From: Eubacteriales bacterium
Lineage (GTDB): Bacteria; Bacillota; Clostridia; Oscillospirales; Butyricicoccaceae
NCBI GenBank assembly: GCA_030539335.1
Contig: JAUNSG010000002.1
Coordinates: 124,001 to 188,000 of the forward strand
DNA length: 64,000 nt
Direction: 5' to 3'
The translations under genes and the position numbers were made by a program. Below are positions 36,437 through 45,174 of the stretch, piece after piece; positions within the stretch are counted from its first letter, which is position 1; the number at the start of each line of letters is the position of its first letter. The notes beneath the pieces are model-generated. The model was not told the DNA's origin. It saw only the letters and a program-made list of their open reading frames with translations, and ran no database searches.

Positions 36437-37739
36437 GTTCCGCATCGCCGCACTGAACCGACTGAAGGACGCCATTCAGCGCCGGGAAGACGAGATTATG
36501 GATGCGCTGCAGGCTGACCTCGGCAAGAGCCGCATGGAAAGCTATATGTGCGAAGTCGGCATGGTGCTCAGTGAGCTTTCCTATATGCTCCGGCATGTCC
36601 GTTCCTTCGCGCGCGAAACGCGCGTCCGCACCCCGCTTGCGCAGTACGTATCCCGCAGCTATGTCAAGCCTTCCCCCTACGGTGTCACGCTGATCATGAG
36701 CCCGTGGAACTATCCGTTTATGCTGACGCTGGATCCATTGGTGGATGCACTGGCTGCCGGAAACACCGCTGTGCTCAAGCCGAGTGCATACTCACCCAAC
36801 ACCAGTGCGGTTCTGCAATCGCTGATCGAAGAATGCTTTGATCCGGAGTATGTCGCTGTCATCACCGGAGGCCGCGCAGAGAATCAGCACCTGCTGCAGG
36901 AACCGTTCGATTATATCTTCTTCACCGGCAGCCAGGCGGTCGGAAAGGTCGTGATGCGCCATGCCTCCGAGCACCTGACGCCGGTCACGCTGGAGCTGGG
37001 CGGAAAAAGCCCGTGTGTTGTCACGAAATCGGCGAAACTCAAGCTGGCGGCCCGCCGCATTGTCTTTGGCAAGTTCCTGAACTGCGGTCAGACCTGTGTG
37101 GCGCCGGACTATATCTATTGTGATGCGAGCATCCGCGATGACCTGATTCGCGAGCTGATCCGTGAGACCAAGCGTCAGTACAGCATCCGTGCACTCGGCA
37201 ATCCCAGCTACGGGAAAATTATCAACGACAAGCATTTCAACCGTATCCGCGGCCTGATCGATCCCCAAAAAGTCGTTTACGGCGGTGGAGCAGATGCAGA
37301 TACCCTGCGCATAGAACCGACTATTCTCTCCGATGTCACCTGGGAGGATGCGGTCATGCAGGAAGAAATCTTTGGCCCGGTTCTTCCCATCCTGACCTAT
37401 GACGACCTCGATGATGCCTTGGAGCAGATCAACGCCCATCCGCACCCGCTTGCGTTCTATCTCTTCACTGAGGACAAGCGCACGGCGCGCTATGTGACGG
37501 ATGTCTGTGCATTCGGCGGCGGCTGCATCAACGATACCATCATCCATCTCGCCACAACCAATATGGGCTTCGGTGGTGTCGGCGCCAGTGGCATGGGCGC
37601 ATATCACGGAAAGATCGGGTTCGATACGTTCTCCCATCGAAAAAGCATTGTGGACAAAAAGACCTGGATCGATCTTCCCATGCGCTATCCGCCGTACACG
37701 GATTTTTATGAGAAAATGGTGCGCTTATTCCTTCGTTGA
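36360..37739 (+). CDS. Aldehyde dehydrogenase, ALDH3-like
   Basis: NAD(P)-dependent aldehyde dehydrogenase of 459 residues. SPWNYPFMLTLDPLVDALAAGN is the cofactor-binding region, LELGGKSPCVV holds the general base Glu, and NCGQTCVAPDYI contains the catalytic Cys. The short length and aromatic C-terminus (YPPYTDFYEKMVRLF) resemble class 3 enzymes that act on medium- and long-chain aldehydes. GGAGGAAAG precedes the ATG inside the ADH gene. Same operon as the MarR repressor and ADH. Confidence 0.94.
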   Translation: MKPEEIQEIVARQKIYFASGITLPVEFRIAALNRLKDAIQRREDEIMDALQADLGKSRMESYMCEVGMVLSELSYMLRHVRSFARETRVRTPLAQYVSRSYVKPSPYGVTLIMSPWNYPFMLTLDPLVDALAAGNTAVLKPSAYSPNTSAVLQSLIEECFDPEYVAVITGGRAENQHLLQEPFDYIFFTGSQAVGKVVMRHASEHLTPVTLELGGKSPCVVTKSAKLKLAARRIVFGKFLNCGQTCVAPDYIYCDASIRDDLIRELIRETKRQYSIRALGNPSYGKIINDKHFNRIRGLIDPQKVVYGGGADADTLRIEPTILSDVTWEDAVMQEEIFGPVLPILTYDDLDDALEQINAHPHPLAFYLFTEDKRTARYVTDVCAFGGGCINDTIIHLATTNMGFGGVGASGMGAYHGKIGFDTFSHRKSIVDKKTWIDLPMRYPPYTDFYEKMVRLFLR

Positions 37740-37860
37740 CACAACATCGATTGCAAACACATCGGATTTTATCCGGTGTGTTTTTTATCTTTTCTGCTCT
37801 TCCTTTCATCTTCACCAAAGATTGTCCTATTCTCTTGCTCGATCTTATCTATTTCCTCAA

Positions 37861-37903
37861 TTGTTTTCTTCCTTCCCGTCGTGTATAATGTAGCCTGCTA
37901 CAT
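37861..37903 (+). promoter_or_regulatory. Promoter with MarR-type operator of the MATE operon
   Basis: TTGTTT at 37861-37866 and TATAAT at 37884-37889, 17-base spacer. The perfect inverted repeat ATGTAGC-CT-GCTACAT (37888-37903) overlaps the -10 box and transcription start. Confidence 0.7.
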
Positions 37904-37923
37904 AAAAAGAAAGCAGGTATCTC

Positions 37924-38355
37924 ATGAACCACATCGGTCTGTATCTGAAAAAAATCCACAATCGTCTGAGGGCTGAACAGAATTGTGCTTTAAAAGCGTT
38001 GGGCGTCACCGGTACACAGCTCGATTTTCTGGAGTATTTGTATCACTGTCCGGACGGACACAACACGCTTTCCGATCTCGCCGCCTTCTTCGATGTCAAG
38101 CACACGAGCGCGCTGCATGTTGTGAAAATTCTGGAGCAGAACCATCTCCTGATCCGCGAACCGGCTCCCACTGATTCACGCTGCCGGCAGCTTCTTTTGA
38201 CCGACACAGCCATCGAAATCGTGACAAAAAACGAAGCGGCTATCATGCGCAAAGAGAAGCAGCTGACCCGTGGCTTTTCTGAAGAGGAGCTGAATACCTT
38301 ACAGCAGCTTTTGTCGCGGCTCTATCAAAACCTCGAAACCTCGGACACTCCGTGA
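37924..38355 (+). CDS. MarR-family regulator of the MATE exporter gene
   Basis: Winged-helix protein of 143 residues: N-terminal helix, the wHTH around TLSDLAAFFDVKHTSALHVVKILEQNHLL, a wing with PTDSRCRQLLLTD, and C-terminal dimer helices. The ribosome site AAGCAGG lies before ATG at 37924. The gene for a MATE transporter follows within 40 bases, a frequent pairing in which a drug or metabolite relieves MarR repression of its own exporter. Confidence 0.9.
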   Translation: MNHIGLYLKKIHNRLRAEQNCALKALGVTGTQLDFLEYLYHCPDGHNTLSDLAAFFDVKHTSALHVVKILEQNHLLIREPAPTDSRCRQLLLTDTAIEIVTKNEAAIMRKEKQLTRGFSEEELNTLQQLLSRLYQNLETSDTP

Positions 38356-38393
38356 TCCGATTTTCTTACCCCATAGCAAAGGAGATTTGAATT

Positions 38394-39743
38394 ATGCAGG
38401 ACAAAACCACTGAAATTTTCCGCGATGCCCCTGTCCCAAAGGCGGTCATCAGCAATATCATTCCCTCCATCATCAGTATGATTATGGTTCTGGTCTACAA
38501 TCTGGCCGATACCTTCTTCATCGGACAGACGAAGGACGCTTTGATGGTTGCCGCCGTTTCCATTGCGACCCCGGTCTTTCTGCTGTTTATGGCCGTCGGT
38601 ATGCTGTTCGGCATCGGCGGTACCTCACTGATTTCGCGTATGCTTGGCGAGGGAAACGAAGCCAAGGCGCGCCACACCTCGGCGTTCTGCTTTTGGAGCG
38701 GCCTGAGTATCGGTATTGTCGCTGCGGTCCTCATCCTGGTGTTTGCAAAGCCGATCTGTATCGCGGTCGGCGCGAGTGAGGATACGCTTGCGTACGCACA
38801 GCAGTATCTGAGCATTGTCGCATTTGGCATTCCTTTCTTGATCATCAGCAACAGCTTCAGTAATATTATCCGCGCCGAGGGCAACGCAAAAACGGCGATG
38901 ACCGGTATGGTAGTCGGCAACCTGCTGAATATCGTCCTCGACCCGATTATGATTCTGTTCTTCCACTGGAATGTGGCCGGTGCCGCCATCGCAACGGTGA
39001 TCGGCAACGTATTCTCGGCGGTCTTTTATATCGCACACATGACCTCCAAAAAATCCCCGCTTTCCATCCATCCCCACGACTATCGGATCAGCGACCGCAT
39101 TGCCTCCGGCGTATTGGCCATCGGCATTCCGGCCTCGCTCAACAGCATTCTGATGAGCTGTTCCAACATCCTCATCAACAACGTCATGATGCGCTACGGG
39201 GATATGGCTGTCGCCGGTCTGGGTGTCGCTATGAAGGTCAACATGATCGTTGTCATGCTGTTGATCGGTCTCGGCACCGGCATCCAGCCGCTGCTCGGCT
39301 ACTGCTATGGCGCAGGCAATCGAAGACGCTATCTCGCCGTGTTGAAATTTTCCCTTTGTCTGGCGTTCTGCCTGAGCCTGGTCATGACGGTGATCTGTTA
39401 CTGCGGCGCTGGCCCCTTGGTCACGGCATTCCTGGACAATGCCGATGCCTTCTCCTTTGGCATGTCATTTGCGCGGATCTATATCTATTCCGGCCCGATC
39501 ATGGGGATCCTGTTTGTCCTTATCAATGCCATCCAGTCTACCGGTGCAGCTATCCCGGCGCTGATTCTTTCGGTCAGCCGGCAAGGTCTGCTTTACATCC
39601 CGATTCTGACCTTGTTCAGCCATATATTCCACACCCCGCAGTTGATCGCCATGGCGCAGCCGATCACGGATTATCTGTCCGTCCTGCTCGCTGTCGTTCT
39701 GTTCCTGATCACCTACAAAACTTATTTCAAGCATTTCGACTGA
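38394..39743 (+). CDS. MATE-family multidrug/cation exporter
   Basis: Membrane antiporter of 449 residues with twelve predicted transmembrane segments in two halves. It begins FRDAPVPKAVISNIIPSII, has FFIGQTKD after helix 1, a GIGGTSLISRMLGEGN loop and the second-half GIPASLNSIL. This matches the MepA/NorM-like clostridial branch, driven by sodium ions or protons. The substrate is not predictable. AAAGGAGA precedes the ATG. It ends at a strong shared terminator. Confidence 0.93.
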   Translation: MQDKTTEIFRDAPVPKAVISNIIPSIISMIMVLVYNLADTFFIGQTKDALMVAAVSIATPVFLLFMAVGMLFGIGGTSLISRMLGEGNEAKARHTSAFCFWSGLSIGIVAAVLILVFAKPICIAVGASEDTLAYAQQYLSIVAFGIPFLIISNSFSNIIRAEGNAKTAMTGMVVGNLLNIVLDPIMILFFHWNVAGAAIATVIGNVFSAVFYIAHMTSKKSPLSIHPHDYRISDRIASGVLAIGIPASLNSILMSCSNILINNVMMRYGDMAVAGLGVAMKVNMIVVMLLIGLGTGIQPLLGYCYGAGNRRRYLAVLKFSLCLAFCLSLVMTVICYCGAGPLVTAFLDNADAFSFGMSFARIYIYSGPIMGILFVLINAIQSTGAAIPALILSVSRQGLLYIPILTLFSHIFHTPQLIAMAQPITDYLSVLLAVVLFLITYKTYFKHFD

Positions 39744-39758
39744 TTTTCTGTAAACGCT

Positions 39759-39799
39759 CAGCCGCCGCAGTGCATACACACTGCGGCGGCTGTTTCTTT
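39759..39799. terminator. Bidirectional terminator between the MATE gene and rsmH
   Basis: Perfect 14-base GC-rich arms (39759-39772 and 39779-39792), with a T-rich tail on the plus strand. Confidence 0.9.
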
Positions 39800-39812
39800 C
39801 TCTGGTTTTCTC

Positions 39813-40850
39813 TTATGCCCGAATGGCCCAGCGCATTTTGGTCGAGCGTGCGCGCGGGTTCTGATAGCACTCCTCCGCCGAAGGGCGAATGACATCGCGG
39901 GCAATCTCGCGGTAAATCCCTTCGCGCTGATGCTGGCGGAACGCCTTCTTGACCAGACGATCCTCGCCCGAATGGAAAGTCAGCACCGCCACGCGGCCGC
40001 CGCTCCTGAGCACATCCGGCAGCTTTTCCAGGAAGGAATACAATACCTCAAATTCGCTGTTTACGTCAATACGCAGCGCCTGGAAAGTTCTCTGGCAGGA
40101 TTTCCGGATCGCTTCCTTTCTCTCCTTCACCGGAAGAAAGGCCAATGCCGTTTCGATCGCGGCATACAGCTGGCGTGTAGTATCTATCGTACCGCCTCGA
40201 TAGAAGGTACGCATGACCTCATGCGCGATACGCTCTGCATACGGCTCATCCGCATTTTCCACCAGCAGGCCAATCAGCTCATCCTCATCCAGCTCCCGCA
40301 GCCGCTGTGCGGCTGTGACGCCCGCGGTCGGATTGAGCCGCAGGTCAAGCGGTCCGTCCTGCTTGAAGGTAAAGCCGCGCGCCGGGTTGTCAATCTGCAT
40401 GGAGGAAACACCCAGGTCCGCCAGCACAAAGTCAAACTTTTTTCCCGGTGCAACCTGATCCAAATCCGCAAAGTTCATCTGCCGGATGGTCAGAATTTCG
40501 GGGCCGTAGCCCAAATCCGCCAAGCGCTGCCGGGTCTTTTCCGACTCGATCGGATCGACATCCGTCGCATATATATGCCCCTGCCCTTGCAGGCACTCCA
40601 GCATCCGGCGTGTATGTCCGCCATAGCCCAGCGTGGCATCCAATCCCATCTGTCCCGGCTGAATCTGTAAAAAGTCCAAAATCTCCTGTACACAAATCGA
40701 AATGTGCATTCCTGCCGGCGTCTTGCCCTGGGAGATGATTTTCTGCACATCCGACTGGTACTTTTCCGGATTCAATTCCTTGTACTTCTCCGAAAAATGC
40801 CGCGGGTGGGTTCCCTTATAACGAACCCGACGCTTGTGCTGTTGCTCCAT
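39813..40850 (-). CDS. rsmH: 16S rRNA (cytosine1402-N4)-methyltransferase family protein with N-terminal extension
   Basis: SAM-dependent methylase of the MraW/RsmH family, 345 residues against a usual ~310. The SAM motif DATLGYGGHTRRMLE, LADLGVSSMQIDNPARGF, GPLDLRLNPT and the C-terminal PRARSTKMRWA are clear. An N-terminal lysine/arginine-rich extension of about 45 residues (starting EQQHKRRVRYKGTHP) precedes the family core, and the usual HTTVLLxE start of the core is replaced by HISICVQEIL. It lies outside the cell-division gene cluster that normally holds rsmH, so it may be a second, divergent copy. Confidence 0.85.
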   Translation of the reverse strand: MEQQHKRRVRYKGTHPRHFSEKYKELNPEKYQSDVQKIISQGKTPAGMHISICVQEILDFLQIQPGQMGLDATLGYGGHTRRMLECLQGQGHIYATDVDPIESEKTRQRLADLGYGPEILTIRQMNFADLDQVAPGKKFDFVLADLGVSSMQIDNPARGFTFKQDGPLDLRLNPTAGVTAAQRLRELDEDELIGLLVENADEPYAERIAHEVMRTFYRGGTIDTTRQLYAAIETALAFLPVKERKEAIRKSCQRTFQALRIDVNSEFEVLYSFLEKLPDVLRSGGRVAVLTFHSGEDRLVKKAFRQHQREGIYREIARDVIRPSAEECYQNPRARSTKMRWAIRA

Positions 40851-40874
40851 ACGGTTTCCTCATTTCACTGAAAT

Positions 40875-42941
40875 TTACTCCACCCTATCCGAAGCTTTCT
40901 CTGCCTGGTAGGCTTCCTCATAAAACAGCTCCTGCGAATTGAGCTTCGTCTCGCCGAGCTGACGGTCCACATAGTCCCGGTCACTGGTCTGGCGTTTTCC
41001 CTTTTCGTCATCCGCCATCACCGTGTCAAAGATATGACGCAGGCGGTTCTTGATGTCCTCATCATAAATCGGTGCAGCGACCTCTACGCGGCGAATCGTA
41101 TTGCGCGTCATGAAGTCCGCCGATGCAATATACATCTTCTCCTGTTCACCGACACCAAATCGATAAATCCGGGAGTGCTCCAAAAAGCGCCCGACAACAC
41201 TGATAATCGTTATGTTCTCTGTCAGGCCCTTTCTCTCCGGCACCAGACAACAGATGCCACGGACGATCAGTTCGATCTTGACTCCCGCCTGCGATGCCTC
41301 GATCAGCTTGCTGATAATTGCCTTATCGGTCAGCGAATTGATCTTCGCTCCAATGTATGCCGGTTCGCCATTTCTCGCCTTGATGATTTCCTCATTCATC
41401 ATGTCGAGCACCTTATTCTGCAGACAATGCGGGGCAACCAACAGGCAATGGGTTCCCTCGACGGTCTCCCCCATCATCAGCGCCTGGAAAACCTTCGCCG
41501 CTTCTGCTCCAATTTCCTGATTGGCCGTCAGCAACGACAGATCGGTATACAGACGCGAGGTCTTTTCGTTATAGTTCCCCGTACCGATCTGGGTAATGTA
41601 GAAGGAGCGTCCATCCTCTGTCTTTCTGGTGATCAGACACAGCTTGGAGTGGACCTTATATTGTCCCAGACCATAGATAATCTGACAGCCGGCCTCTTCC
41701 AGCCGACGGGACATTTCAATGTTGTTCGCCTCGTCAAAGCGGGCGCGCAGTTCGACCAGAACCACAACTTCCTTGCCGTTCTCCGCCGCCTCTACCAACG
41801 TATCGATGATCTTGCTCTTATCCGCCACACGATACAGCGTCATCTTGATGGATACCACGGTGTCGTCCTCCGCCGCTTCGTGCAGCATACGCAGGAACGG
41901 ACGCATACTCTCAAACGGATAGGACAGAATGACATCCTTCCGCATGATCTGATCCAGGATGCTCTCCTTGAGATTCAGAGCCGGTGTCATACGCGGGGTT
42001 CTCTTTTCATAGAACAGCGCGGTCTTATCGCGCAGGTACTCCTGAAGCTGGAATACAAAGGACAGATCGAGCGGTGTATTCACACGGATGATATGGGCCG
42101 GACGCACACCGAGGAACTTGGCGAGCTGCTTCCTTGCCTTTTTGCTGACATCACGGGTCAGCTCCAGACGAACCGGGCTCAACCGGGTTCGCTGCTTAAT
42201 CAAATGCTCCATGGTGTCGCGATAATCCATGTCCTCATCGTAGACATCCTGTTCATCGATGTCTGCATTGCGGGTGACACGCATGATGGATTTTGCCTTT
42301 ACCTCGTACTTCGGATACAGCTTCGAGACAAAGTGCAGGATCAGCTCCTCCCCCAGCATAAAGTTGCCCGGTCGGGATGGAATCTCAATCAGGCGCTTAA
42401 ACACACCGTTGGCACACGGGACGATACCAACTTTATTCTTTCCGTTCTTGGTCTCCAGTAAAACCAAGGCATACAGCTCTTTGTTGTTCAGGAACGGAAA
42501 CGGCTGCTGCTTGCCGACAATCATCGGCGAGAGGAACGGGGCAATATTGGTGTCAAAATAGGTCTCCAACAGGGCCCCTTCTTCGTTGGAAAGCCGGTTG
42601 AAATTGATAATGCGGATTCCCTGCGGCTCCAGCTCTCCCATGAGCTGTTCGTAGATCTTTCCCTTTTTCTTTTCCAGCTCGGCAACACGCTTCAAAATAG
42701 CCGAAACCTGTTCCTTACTGGTCATCCGGGTCTTATTTTCCCGAATATCATCATCCGACTGCATTTGCACCATCAGTGTGCCGACACGCACCATGAAAAA
42801 TTCATCCAGGTTCGACTGATAGATCGAAGCGAAGGTCAGGCGCTCCGCCAACGGAACGCGGTCATTCCCTGCCTCATTCAGCACTCGTTCATTAAACTGC
42901 AGCCACGATAGCTCTCGGTTTGTAAAGCAGTTCGCTTTCAT
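40875..42941 (-). CDS. ppk: Polyphosphate kinase 1
   Basis: Builds polyphosphate from ATP and can run in reverse. All four regions are visible in the 688 residues: N domain (NRELSWLQFNERVLNEA), the head domain, and two catalytic PLD-like domains with YKVHSKLCLIT (the phosphorylated His) and GTGNYNEKTSRLYTDLSLLT. The start at 42941 has GGAGAGAAG upstream. It is separated from rsmH by 24 bases on the same strand. Confidence 0.96.
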   Translation of the reverse strand: MKANCFTNRELSWLQFNERVLNEAGNDRVPLAERLTFASIYQSNLDEFFMVRVGTLMVQMQSDDDIRENKTRMTSKEQVSAILKRVAELEKKKGKIYEQLMGELEPQGIRIINFNRLSNEEGALLETYFDTNIAPFLSPMIVGKQQPFPFLNNKELYALVLLETKNGKNKVGIVPCANGVFKRLIEIPSRPGNFMLGEELILHFVSKLYPKYEVKAKSIMRVTRNADIDEQDVYDEDMDYRDTMEHLIKQRTRLSPVRLELTRDVSKKARKQLAKFLGVRPAHIIRVNTPLDLSFVFQLQEYLRDKTALFYEKRTPRMTPALNLKESILDQIMRKDVILSYPFESMRPFLRMLHEAAEDDTVVSIKMTLYRVADKSKIIDTLVEAAENGKEVVVLVELRARFDEANNIEMSRRLEEAGCQIIYGLGQYKVHSKLCLITRKTEDGRSFYITQIGTGNYNEKTSRLYTDLSLLTANQEIGAEAAKVFQALMMGETVEGTHCLLVAPHCLQNKVLDMMNEEIIKARNGEPAYIGAKINSLTDKAIISKLIEASQAGVKIELIVRGICCLVPERKGLTENITIISVVGRFLEHSRIYRFGVGEQEKMYIASADFMTRNTIRRVEVAAPIYDEDIKNRLRHIFDTVMADDEKGKRQTSDRDYVDRQLGETKLNSQELFYEEAYQAEKASDRVE

Positions 42942-43206
42942 TGTCTCTTCTCTCCTTCAAACAATACCATACGCCAACTCCGCCTTTCAATAAACAGGCG
43001 ATACCTTTCTTTTTCGGCATTTTCACTCTTTATTTTACCATACCTGCCTTTTTCTCCTATCATCGTTTTGTAAAAGCATAATAAAATAATTGTAAAATCC
43101 ACTCTTTTTCACTCTATATATCTAATAATTCTACCATAATATGCGCATTTTCTCAACCGTTTCTGCCAAATCTCTTCATAAATCCCCACACTTCCCAAAC
43201 AAAAAA

Positions 43207-43238
43207 CGGACGTGGGATTTCCAAAGAACCCACGTCCG
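43207..43238 (-). terminator. Terminator of amtB-glnK
   Basis: CGGACGTGGG and CCCACGTCCG arms; six T residues on the minus strand. The 260 bases between it and ppk hold no gene. Confidence 0.9.
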
Positions 43239-43252
43239 GCATTTGTTTTTTC

Positions 43253-43594
43253 TTACAGGGCTGTGATTCCAATCTCACGTGTACGGATGCGTACCACGTT
43301 ATCCAAATCATAGCTGAAAATCTTTCCGTCTCCCGGCTCTCCCGTGTAAGCAGCATTGCAGATGGCATCAATCGTGATGCGCGCCCAATCTTCATCCGAA
43401 ACAACAATCTCAAACTTGATTTTCGGCATCAGATTCATTTGGAATGAATGGCCGCGCACCTTCTTGGTCTTTCCCAGTTGAGAGCCGCAGCCCATGACCT
43501 GATACAGCGTGATGCCTTTGACTTCTACAACCGCCAAAGCATCCTTGACATCTTCCATCTTCTCCGGACGGACAATTGCTTCAATTTTAATCAT
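43253..43594 (-). CDS. P-II nitrogen regulatory protein with altered T-loop
   Basis: Small trimeric signal protein of 113 residues that normally binds 2-oxoglutarate and ATP/ADP and closes the ammonium channel. The start MIKIEAIVRPEK, the B-loop TGEPGDGKIF and the C-terminal VVRIRTREIG are typical. In the T-loop, positions that are usually two tyrosines are Val and Phe (VRGHSF), so uridylylation at Tyr51 is impossible. The start is the ATG at 43594 after GGGAGG; the frame open to 43714 overlaps amtB. It follows amtB by 22 bases, the usual amtB-glnK arrangement. Confidence 0.92.
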   Translation of the reverse strand: MIKIEAIVRPEKMEDVKDALAVVEVKGITLYQVMGCGSQLGKTKKVRGHSFQMNLMPKIKFEIVVSDEDWARITIDAICNAAYTGEPGDGKIFSYDLDNVVRIRTREIGITAL

Positions 43595-43616
43595 GATTAC
43601 GATTCCTCCCTGTTCC

Positions 43617-44858
43617 TTAGTCCAGACCAGTGAATGCCGGATAAGCACGCTCGCCATGTGCCGTCTCATCCATGCCAATGCGTTCCTCCATCGAGGTGAC
43701 CCGAAGCGGTACAATCAGCTTAACAAGATATGCACAAACTATGGTGCCAATGACAGCAACGGCGATGGTAATCACAATACTGAGGACCTGTGCAACGAAC
43801 AAATGATAATCGCCAAAGAGCAGGCCGTCCCAGCGCGCTACCGAGTTGATGGACGACTGACCAAAGAGTCCTGTCGCGATGCCGCCCCAAATGCCGCCAA
43901 CACCGTGGCAGCCAAAGGCATCCAGCGCGTCATCATAACCAATCTTGGCTTTGATGACCGAAACGGCGAAATAGCAGATCGGGCTGACCAGGGCGCCGAT
44001 GATAAAGGAGGCCCAGAGCGGTACAAAGCCAGCTCCCGGTGTAATTGCGACCAGACCGAGCACCATACCGGTACACGCGCCGACTACCGTCGGTCTGCCA
44101 TCATGCACCAGATCAATCAGCATCCACGAAAGCATACCCATGGCCGCCGAGGTATTTGTCGTCAGGAACGCATGGGCTGCCAGTCCATCCGCCGCCAAAG
44201 CGCTTCCGGCATTGAAGCCGAACCAGCCGAACCACAGCAGGCTTGCGCCAAGGATGACAAATGGAATGTTGTGCGGCAGGAAGTTGCCCTGCTCACTTCC
44301 GTGGCGCTTGCCCAGAATCAGGGACAACACCAGGCCGGAAACACCCGAACTGATATGAACAACGTTGCCGCCGGCAAAATCAACCGAACCGATCTCCGCA
44401 AGGAAGCCGCCAGCGCCCCACACCATGTGCGCCATCGGATAATATACCACGAAAGACCACAGCAGAATAAACAGGAACAATGCCTTAAAATTCATACGGC
44501 CGACGACCGAACCGGTGATCAGCGCCGGGGTGATCAGGGCAAACATCATCTGAAACAGGGCAAACACCTGTGCCGGAATGCCATCCGCATACGGCCCCGG
44601 CTCCCAACCGACACCGTTCAGAAACACGTTTTGTAAGGTACCAATCACACCATGTGTATTTCCGCCAAACGCCAGAGAGTAGCCAATGGCCACCCAGAGT
44701 ACGGATGCCAATCCCATAATGAAAATGGATGACATCATCGTGTTGACGACATTTTTCCGTCGAACCAGTCCGCCATAGAAAAATGCGAGCGCCGGGGTCA
44801 TGAGAAAGACCAATGCGGCGCAAAGGATGATAAACGCAGTGCTGCCAGAGTCTATCAT
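43617..44858 (-). CDS. amtB: Ammonium transporter
   Basis: Membrane channel for ammonium of 413 residues with about eleven hydrophobic segments. FFYGGLVRRKNVVNTMM, the central VHISSGVSGLVLSLILGKR region with the first pore His, LLWFGWFGFNAGSAL and DDALDAFGCHGVGGIWGG (second pore His) mark the Amt family. The start is the ATG at 44858, eight bases after AGGAG; an earlier ATG at 44876 lacks spacing. It is co-transcribed with the P-II gene. Confidence 0.95.
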   Translation of the reverse strand: MIDSGSTAFIILCAALVFLMTPALAFFYGGLVRRKNVVNTMMSSIFIMGLASVLWVAIGYSLAFGGNTHGVIGTLQNVFLNGVGWEPGPYADGIPAQVFALFQMMFALITPALITGSVVGRMNFKALFLFILLWSFVVYYPMAHMVWGAGGFLAEIGSVDFAGGNVVHISSGVSGLVLSLILGKRHGSEQGNFLPHNIPFVILGASLLWFGWFGFNAGSALAADGLAAHAFLTTNTSAAMGMLSWMLIDLVHDGRPTVVGACTGMVLGLVAITPGAGFVPLWASFIIGALVSPICYFAVSVIKAKIGYDDALDAFGCHGVGGIWGGIATGLFGQSSINSVARWDGLLFGDYHLFVAQVLSIVITIAVAVIGTIVCAYLVKLIVPLRVTSMEERIGMDETAHGERAYPAFTGLD

Positions 44859-45069
44859 TGTTTTCACTCCTATCATACGATAAATTAATGGATTTGTAAA
44901 CAAAACATTTCCGGCGATGCTGTGCCTGCACACAGCATATGCTTCGCAAATGCCTTGCATTCCCCCGTCCCAACGGGGAAATAGAAAAAGGCATCTGACA
45001 TCTCCCTACAATGAGATCTCAGACACCTTTGTCCTTGAATAGAATACCACTGACTCCTCAAAAATGCAA
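44859..45069 (-). promoter_or_regulatory. Promoter and hairpin-bearing leader of amtB
   Basis: On the minus strand, TTGCAT (45069-45064) and TATTCT (45046-45041) with a 17-base spacer. The predicted transcript starts near 45034 and immediately enters a long imperfect hairpin (45030-44990) followed by TTTTT, then about 125 more bases with a CCCCG/CGGGG pair and an ATGCTGTG/CACAGCAT hairpin before amtB. The hairpin either ends aroE transcription or acts as an attenuator for amtB. Confidence 0.5.
44985..45030 (-). terminator. Terminator or attenuator ahead of amtB
   Basis: A stem of about 18 pairs with one G-G mismatch and two G-T pairs, eight-base loop, then five T residues. It lies 145 bases after the aroE stop and 130 bases before the amtB start. 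Confidence 0.7.
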
Positions 45070-45174
45070 GTAATATTCTTCAATCTTTCATTTTTAGTGG
45101 AATATGCAACAAAATTATCGTTCCATTCTCATTTTCCCGTCATTTTGCTGCAACAATCCTGCATGTACCTTGTC

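Noticed and set aside
44985..45030. ANTAR-type two-hairpin antitermination site in the amtB leader
   Set aside because: The loop contains ATTGTA, which has A and G at the expected positions, but the best fold gives an eight-base loop and there is no room for a second hexaloop hairpin after the predicted start.
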